34,941 nucleotides of DNA, taken from a virus. The notes under the pieces are model-generated. The model ran no database searches. It was not told where the DNA came from and saw only the letters and a program-made list of their open reading frames with translations. A program made the translations under genes and the position numbers. The first letter of the stretch is position 1. Each line of letters opens with the position of its first letter. This document shows, in pieces, positions 31,468 through 34,941 of the stretch. The stretch covers positions 1 through 34,941 of IMG/VR virus record IMGVR_UViG_3300036846_001597; one strand, given 5' to 3'.

Positions 31468-31755
31468 ATGAAAACAATTGATAAAGGAACACTCACACGT
31501 ACAATCTTACTTTGGTTAGCAATTTTAAACCAAGTATTGACAGCAATTGGTAAAAATCCACTACCACTTGATGATAATACTGTTAGTACTGTCATTACAG
31601 CAGTCTTTGCTCTTTTGGCTTGGTGGAAGAATAATGACTTCACTCATGCAGCTAAAAAAGGAACTGAACTTACTAAAAGTTTAAAAAATGGAGATAGTGT
31701 TCAAGTAGTTAAGGCATCTGATTCTGACCACGAGTTTACAGAAGGGGGAGAATAA
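31468..31755 (+). CDS. Holin (phi-LC3 family)
   Basis: A 95-residue protein. The N-terminal TM (about 10-28, TILLWLAILNQVLTAIG) and second TM (about 35-52, NTVSTVITAVFALLAWW) flank a short loop with NPLPLDD. The C-terminal tail is charged. This is the phi-LC3/class II holin type. AAAGGAG precedes the ATG. It triggers lysis by opening the membrane for the endolysin. Confidence 0.92.
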   Translation: MKTIDKGTLTRTILLWLAILNQVLTAIGKNPLPLDDNTVSTVITAVFALLAWWKNNDFTHAAKKGTELTKSLKNGDSVQVVKASDSDHEFTEGGE

Positions 31756-31756
31756 T

Positions 31757-31975
31757 ATGAGAAATAACAACGATAATATTTTTACTTATCATAAGCCAAA
31801 TGAAAACACAGAAGACAGATATACCCAACTTCGTGCAAAAGCACGAGAGTTTTCAGAGCTAGTTGATGAACTTGTTCCTGCTAGTCGTGAACAATCATTG
31901 GCCAAAACAAAGATTGAAGAAGCGGTAATGTGGGCTAATGCTGGGGTTGCTAGGAATGTTAAAGGAGGCGAATAA
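31757..31975 (+). CDS. Acb2/Tad1-like protein (probable anti-CBASS)
   Basis: A 72-residue helical-hairpin protein with the pattern FTYHKPNENTEDRYTQLRAKAREFSELVDELVPASREQSLAKTKIEEAVMWANAGVAR. The tract FTYHKP, the PxSREQSLAxTKxEEAVMWANA core and the final AR match the Acb2/Tad1 hairpin family. Acb2 binds cyclic nucleotides and disables CBASS, and Tad1 binds the signal of Thoeris; both are sponge-type inhibitors. Placement in the lysis cassette is unusual but known for small accessory genes. The family call is by eye. GGGGGAG precedes the ATG. Confidence 0.65.
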   Translation: MRNNNDNIFTYHKPNENTEDRYTQLRAKAREFSELVDELVPASREQSLAKTKIEEAVMWANAGVARNVKGGE

Positions 31976-32754
31976 TGTCAAGTATTGAAAATATGATTGC
32001 TTGGATGCAAGCTCGAAAAGGCAAAGTTACTTATTCAATGACTTCACGAATGGGTCCAAACTCTTATGACTGTAGCTCGTCAGTATTCTTTGCCATGATT
32101 GCTGGTGGTTTTCTGTCAGCAGGTTCAATGGGAAATACTGAAACCTTGTTTGGTATGTCAGGAACAAAACTGAAAGAAATCAGTCGAGGAGAAGTTCAAC
32201 GTGGGGATATTTTTATCTCAGGTACTCCAGGAGGTTCGGCTGGCTCTGACGGACATACGGGTATTTTCCTAAGCAACGGTTCATTCATTCACTGTTCTTA
32301 TACTCATAATGGAATTGCGGTTGATACGAATGATGCATACATGAGCACTCGCTTACCACATCACTTTTATCGAATCGTTGGATCAGGTTCAGGAAACACT
32401 GACAACAAACCTCAAATGGTGACTTTAAACGTTGATGGACAATTTGGAAATGCGACTGCTAAACGACTTCAAGAATATTTTGATACGGCTGGCAAAGATG
32501 GGGTAATTAGTCACCAGTACAAACAAACCTTTAATCAAAATATCTATGCGGCTCAGTTCGATTCATCACTGACAGGCTCAAACGTGGTCAAAGCATTGCA
32601 AAGATTCTTAGGAGTTGGCCAAGATGGACTGTTTGGTCAAGGAACTATTAAAGCACTACAGAAACACCTTGGAACAACACAAGACGGAACAATTAGCCCA
32701 GTTTCTGACTCTGTGAGAGAATTACAACGTCGACTAAATTCGAATAAGCTATAA
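31975..32754 (+). CDS. Endolysin (Amidase_5 / NlpC-P60-like)
   Basis: A 259-residue lysin. The catalytic domain (about 1-130) has PNSYDCSSSVFFAMIAGG with Cys33, and SDGHTGIFLS with His94; a further His is at 106. This is the bacteriophage peptidoglycan amidohydrolase (Amidase_5) pattern. The C-terminal half has two peptidoglycan-binding-like repeats (VDGQFGNATAKRLQEYF and VGQDGLFGQGTIKALQKHLG). No signal peptide, so it depends on the holin. It starts at 31975 with an ATG overlapping the previous stop, and AAGGAGG upstream. Confidence 0.93.
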   Translation: MSSIENMIAWMQARKGKVTYSMTSRMGPNSYDCSSSVFFAMIAGGFLSAGSMGNTETLFGMSGTKLKEISRGEVQRGDIFISGTPGGSAGSDGHTGIFLSNGSFIHCSYTHNGIAVDTNDAYMSTRLPHHFYRIVGSGSGNTDNKPQMVTLNVDGQFGNATAKRLQEYFDTAGKDGVISHQYKQTFNQNIYAAQFDSSLTGSNVVKALQRFLGVGQDGLFGQGTIKALQKHLGTTQDGTISPVSDSVRELQRRLNSNKL

Positions 32755-32760
32755 AATAAA

Positions 32761-32786
32761 CCCTGACTTCAGTCAGGGCTTTTTTT
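32761..32786 (+). terminator. Terminator of the late operon
   Basis: CCCTGAC/GTCAGGG (32761-32767 and 32772-32778, loop TTCA) is followed by seven T residues. It lies directly after the endolysin gene and ends the morphogenesis-lysis transcript. Confidence 0.9.
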
Positions 32787-32788
32787 AT

Positions 32789-32816
32789 TTGACATTTTTT
32801 GGTAAACTAATTGTAA
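32789..32816 (+). promoter_or_regulatory. Weak promoter for the accessory region
   Basis: TTGACA (32789-32794), 16-bp spacer, TTGTAA (32811-32816). It begins right after the late terminator and points to the membrane protein gene at 32836, whose ATG has AGGAGTG upstream. Confidence 0.4.
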
Positions 32817-32835
32817 AAAGTTTAGGAGTGAACTT

Positions 32836-33114
32836 ATGGAAAAAACGAAAAGCAGAATAACATTCAAACAAGCCTTAAAAGATTCTAGCCTGGTTGCAGC
32901 AACATTACTTATCTTGAAGATGATTCATAAATTATTTTTTAATTATGGTGAAATGATAGATTATTTTCATCGTTTGTTTTCTGCCGATAATTTAGTGTTA
33001 GCATTATTTATATCTGTGTCTACAGTGATGTTTATATGGATTTCGATGTCTTTAATATTTGCTGCAGTGTATTATATATATAGTAGAATAAGAGAAAAAA
33101 ATTCAAACATTTAA
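32836..33114 (+). CDS. Small membrane protein, unknown (92 aa)
   Basis: The product has two likely transmembrane segments (about 18-36 and 52-82, LVLALFISVSTVMFIWISMSLIFAAVYYI) and basic ends. It lies between the late terminator and a weak hairpin, in the zone where prophages often carry lysogenic-conversion genes, and appears to have its own promoter. No family is recognised. It could act in superinfection exclusion; this is only inferred from location and membrane character. Confidence 0.7.
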   Translation: MEKTKSRITFKQALKDSSLVAATLLILKMIHKLFFNYGEMIDYFHRLFSADNLVLALFISVSTVMFIWISMSLIFAAVYYIYSRIREKNSNI

Positions 33115-33145
33115 ACCAAGGACGATTCTGATCGATTTTTTAATG

Positions 33146-33163
33146 TATAATTTATGTTATAAT
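33146..33163 (+). promoter_or_regulatory. Tandem TATAAT boxes upstream of the 58-residue gene
   Basis: TATAAT occurs at 33146-33151 and again at 33158-33163; the second is an extended -10 box (TGTTATAAT). No good -35 box was seen. They are well placed to start a short leader before the ATG at 33195. Confidence 0.5.
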
Positions 33164-33194
33164 ATTCACAAAAGCCTGAAAGTGAGAATTTCCA

Positions 33195-33371
33195 ATGAAA
33201 TCAATGGGGATATGGATTGCTATTATCATTATAAGTCTGTTATTTTTTTGCGTTGGAAAGCTTGAGGGATCTAAGATTACTTTATTTATTGGGCTCGTTG
33301 GGATTACCTCAGGTAGTATTTGCGGGCTTTCAAATTTAATTGTGTTGTTTATTATAAGAAAAAGACGATAA
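33195..33371 (+). CDS. Small two-span membrane peptide, unknown (58 aa)
   Basis: ATG 33195 to TAA 33371; GTGAG lies 12 nt upstream. The sequence has two hydrophobic segments (about 5-20, IWIAIIIISLLFFCVG, and about 30-54) with a short loop GKLEGSK and a basic C terminus (IIRKRR). It lies tail to tail with the MmcQ gene. Function unknown. Confidence 0.5.
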   Translation: MKSMGIWIAIIIISLLFFCVGKLEGSKITLFIGLVGITSGSICGLSNLIVLFIIRKRR

Positions 33372-33388
33372 CCCGAATGGACGATGGA

Positions 33389-33727
33389 TTATTTAGTCAA
33401 TTTATCACTTTCTTCAATCATTTTAACAAGCCCCTCAAATGGCAGAGATGTATTGTTAACTCTTACGGTGTTCCAATGAGTTTTGTTCATATGATAGCCA
33501 GGAAATACTCCATCATATTCTCGGACTTCATCTCCATGTTCTGGTGTTAGTTTTAAATCTATAAGCAGCTCATTATCTTTTTCAAAAATCAAAGCAATAA
33601 TTTTTTTATTTCTCTTTTGCCTGATTGCAGTCCATAATATTGTTTCACGAGTATTATCATTAAACGGATAATCTTCATAAGAGTTGGTTTTTTCTAAAAG
33701 TAAATCTATTAATTCTTTACGTGTCAT
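33389..33727 (-). CDS. MmcQ/YjbR-family protein
   Basis: A 112-residue CyaY-like fold protein of the MmcQ/YjbR group. Family parts are EDYPFNDNTRETILW, NKKIIALIFEK, IDLKLTPEH and PGYHMNKTHWNTV, ending in a helix with LPFEGLVKMIEESDKL. Function is not well defined; some members bind DNA. AAGGAG precedes the ATG. It is the only leftward gene in this area and its family is common on bacterial chromosomes, so it may mark host or non-core DNA at the right end. Confidence 0.88.
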   Translation of the reverse strand: MTRKELIDLLLEKTNSYEDYPFNDNTRETILWTAIRQKRNKKIIALIFEKDNELLIDLKLTPEHGDEVREYDGVFPGYHMNKTHWNTVRVNNTSLPFEGLVKMIEESDKLTK

Positions 33728-33776
33728 TTTAACTCCTTTTTTATAATTATATCATTATTATTTAGATGAAGAATAT

Positions 33777-33797
33777 CTCGCTTCGGCGGGTGTTTTT
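33777..33797 (+). terminator. UUCG-loop terminator before the Abi unit
   Basis: CTCGC-TTCG-GCGGG (33777-33790) forms a 5-bp stem closed by a stable UUCG tetraloop, followed by TGTTTTT. It faces right. It would insulate the ncRNA-Abi unit from transcripts entering from the left. Confidence 0.6.
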
Positions 33798-33883
33798 AGC
33801 ATCTGTATAAAGTACAACTGGCATAAATGAACCTTAAAAAGTTTGCTATTCTGGAAAAAATATAAAAAAACAGAACTTTTTTA

Positions 33884-33911
33884 TTGAAAAATTATGTTTT
33901 TCTGTTATAAT
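33884..33911 (+). promoter_or_regulatory. Promoter of the Abi-associated ncRNA
   Basis: TTGAAA (33884-33889), a 16-bp spacer and TATAAT (33906-33911), with TGT in front of the -10 box (extended -10). Transcription should begin near 33917-33919. Confidence 0.8.
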
Positions 33912-33917
33912 GGTTTT

Positions 33918-33990
33918 AAAGAGAAAGGTATGCGTAACTAGTACGTGTATCGCAATAAGGCATTTGAACAGTAGTTCGGATGCCTTTTTT
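33918..33990 (+). ncRNA. Abi-associated small structured RNA, putative antitoxin
   Basis: A short transcription unit: promoter just upstream, RNA of about 70 nt, then a strong terminator. The terminator is an 11-bp stem GGCATTTGAAC/GTTCGGATGCC (33959-33969 and 33974-33984, two G-U pairs, loop AGTA) followed by six T residues. Upstream, TGCG/CGCA (33931-33934 and 33951-33954) can form a second stem. No open frame with a ribosome binding site was seen. Structured RNAs next to abiF-type genes have been described by comparative genomics, and AbiF-type HEPN toxins are controlled by an RNA antitoxin, so this is probably such an RNA. The assignment is inference from position. Confidence 0.7.
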
Positions 33991-33991
33991 G

Positions 33992-34000
33992 TGCTATAAT
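33992..34000 (+). promoter_or_regulatory. Extended -10 promoter of the Abi gene, giving a leaderless mRNA
   Basis: TGC-TATAAT (TG at 33992-33993, TATAAT at 33995-34000) starts 2 nt after the terminator of the ncRNA. The ATG is at 34009, so the transcript would start at or within 1-3 nt of the start codon. No ribosome binding site is present. Confidence 0.65.
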
Positions 34001-34008
34001 ACCGATAT

Positions 34009-34941
34009 ATGGCTATTGAATTTAAAACAATTGATGAACAGATTGCAATTCTCGAAAATAGAGGATTAATTTTTAAAGAAAGAAGTAATGCCACGGAGCT
34101 TTTGTTACGTTCCAATTATTATGATATAGTTAACGGCTGTGGCAGTTTTTTACAAAAAGACAAAGATAGTTTTATTGAAGGAGCTACCTTTGAAGAATTG
34201 TATGCAATTTATATGTTTGACAAAGATATAAAACATACTTTTTTTAACAGAATTGGAGAGGCTGAGGCTTTTTTGAGAACTCAGGTTGCTTATTATTTTT
34301 GTGAAGTTCATAAAGGAAAGTATGCGTATTTAGATACAGCAAACTTCAGAAAAGATAAAAAATTAGAAGTGGCTCGTCTATTGTCAGATTTAGCCAGAAT
34401 AATTAATAATAATAAGCATTATGATAATGCAATTTCACATTATTTAAAGAAATACGACGAAGTTCCGCTTTGGGTGCTTGTCAATTTTATGGAATTCGGG
34501 CAGTTAAGAACCTTTTATAAACTCATGATCGAAAGAGATAAAAGAAAAGTGGCGGACAGCATTTGTGTTTTAATGGAGAAATATTATCAAAAAGAATTTA
34601 AATTGACTCCATCGATGTTAGATAGTTATCTACAGAATATAAATGATGTTAGGAATATGGCCGCACATGACAATAGAATTTTAAAGTCTACTTTAAGAAA
34701 AGATGCTAAGCCAAATAAATATATTTTGGGAGAATTGAAGAAAGCGGAGTTGAATAGTGTGTTTCATGTCTATTTAACTTTAAAATTATTCATACCGAGA
34801 CAAAAATATGAAAACTTAGATAAAGCATTAAGAAATAAGACGAACAGATTATTTAAAAAGACTAAAAAGCACGAATTTTTGTTTTTAAAAATAATAGAAT
34901 CAATTGGTTTTACTAAGGAATGGTTTGAGAAAAATGAATAG
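34009..34941 (+). CDS. AbiD/AbiF-family abortive-infection protein (HEPN RNase, Abi_2)
   Basis: A 310-residue Abi_2 protein, related to lactococcal AbiD/AbiD1/AbiF (about 340-370 residues). It starts MAIEFKTIDEQIAILENRGL, the usual N-terminal motif, so the start is well supported. Next come SNYYDIVNGCGSFLQ (about 35-50), LYAIYMFDKDIKHTFFNRIGEAEAFLRTQ (about 64-92) and VPLWVLVNFMEFGQL (about 152-166). The R-x4-H HEPN RNase motif is Arg215-NMAA-His220. The protein should cleave RNA when set free, stopping growth to block phage spread. It is preceded by an ncRNA unit. The final stop ends the window, so genes after it are not seen. Confidence 0.88.
   Translation: MAIEFKTIDEQIAILENRGLIFKERSNATELLLRSNYYDIVNGCGSFLQKDKDSFIEGATFEELYAIYMFDKDIKHTFFNRIGEAEAFLRTQVAYYFCEVHKGKYAYLDTANFRKDKKLEVARLLSDLARIINNNKHYDNAISHYLKKYDEVPLWVLVNFMEFGQLRTFYKLMIERDKRKVADSICVLMEKYYQKEFKLTPSMLDSYLQNINDVRNMAAHDNRILKSTLRKDAKPNKYILGELKKAELNSVFHVYLTLKLFIPRQKYENLDKALRNKTNRLFKKTKKHEFLFLKIIESIGFTKEWFEKNE

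Noticed and set aside
33195-33727. attR overlapping the MmcQ gene
   Set aside because: No repeat shared with 1414-1614 could be found by eye, so no claim is made.
33918-33990. Type III toxin-antitoxin array (tandem RNA repeats as in AbiQ/ToxIN)
   Set aside because: No tandem repeats are present in the RNA, and the protein is an Abi_2 HEPN type, not a ToxN fold.
33846-34115. Leftward frame across the ncRNA and Abi start
   Set aside because: It covers promoters and a terminator of the other strand and has no start signal.
1-34941. CRISPR array or insertion sequence
   Set aside because: No regularly spaced repeats with unique spacers and no transposase gene were seen.

Overview
The window is one chromosome edge plus an almost complete temperate siphophage of the lactococcal P335 type. 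The low-GC composition, the strong AGGAG-type ribosome binding sites and the protein families (Sak-type Rad52 recombinase, ArpU/Alt-type late regulator, phi-LC3-type holin, long Dit, DUF1642) point to Lactococcus lactis or L. cremoris. The left edge is host DNA (sufB, the last Suf iron-sulfur assembly gene, with its own terminator). A tyrosine integrase, pointing left, follows directly. No right attachment site could be recognised, so the phage/host border on the right is not fixed. It may lie between about 32.8 and 34 kb or beyond the window.

Layout. (1) 1.6-5.5 kb, leftward lysogeny module: integrase, a small DUF898-like membrane protein, an unrecognised 283-residue protein, a basic 66-residue protein, an ImmA-type metalloprotease and a CI-like repressor. 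(2) 5.5-6.5 kb, genetic switch: divergent promoters with three copies of a 16-bp operator, the third inside the 3' end of the Cro/MOR-like gene. This layout resembles the TP901-1 switch. (3) 6.6-12.3 kb, rightward early genes: Sak recombinase, SSB, an HNH endonuclease, a replication initiator carrying an iteron origin inside its own gene, a RusA resolvase and many tightly overlapping small genes. (4) 12.4-13.9 kb: late activator, a structured intergenic region, and an M23 peptidase gene that seems to be a separate unit with its own terminator. (5) 14-31 kb, morphogenesis: terminase, portal, minor capsid protein, scaffold, capsid, connectors, tail tube, chaperones, tape measure, Dit, and a Tal fused to a collagen stalk and a fibre-like head. 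(6) 31-32.8 kb, lysis: XhlA-like protein, holin, an Acb2/Tad1-like (anti-CBASS) protein and an amidase endolysin. (7) 32.8-34.9 kb, accessory end: two small membrane proteins, an MmcQ/YjbR protein, and an AbiD/AbiF-family HEPN abortive-infection gene preceded by a compact noncoding RNA gene.

The most notable signals are these. (a) A complete ncRNA unit (promoter, about 70 nt, terminator) sits directly upstream of the HEPN Abi gene, and that gene has an extended -10 box only 8 nt before its ATG, so it is probably leaderless. (b) Two structural proteins appear to gain C-terminal Ig/FN3 domains by programmed frameshifting of opposite sign: -1 at CCCAAAA in the capsid gene and +1 at CCC-TAA in the tail tube gene, each with a downstream RNA structure. 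(c) Three tRNA-like elements lie in late intergenic regions. Two are reduced to an acceptor stem stacked on a T arm, and one is a near-complete Tyr(GUA) cloverleaf with a 42-nt extra region. They could be mRNA processing signals.

How the parts fit: the repressor, probably inactivated through ImmA, holds the early promoter. Early genes replicate DNA from the internal origin, the Alt-like protein turns on the late region, and terminators and tRNA-like elements divide the late transcript into segments. The Abi and Acb2-like genes are probably carried for phage-phage and phage-host conflict.
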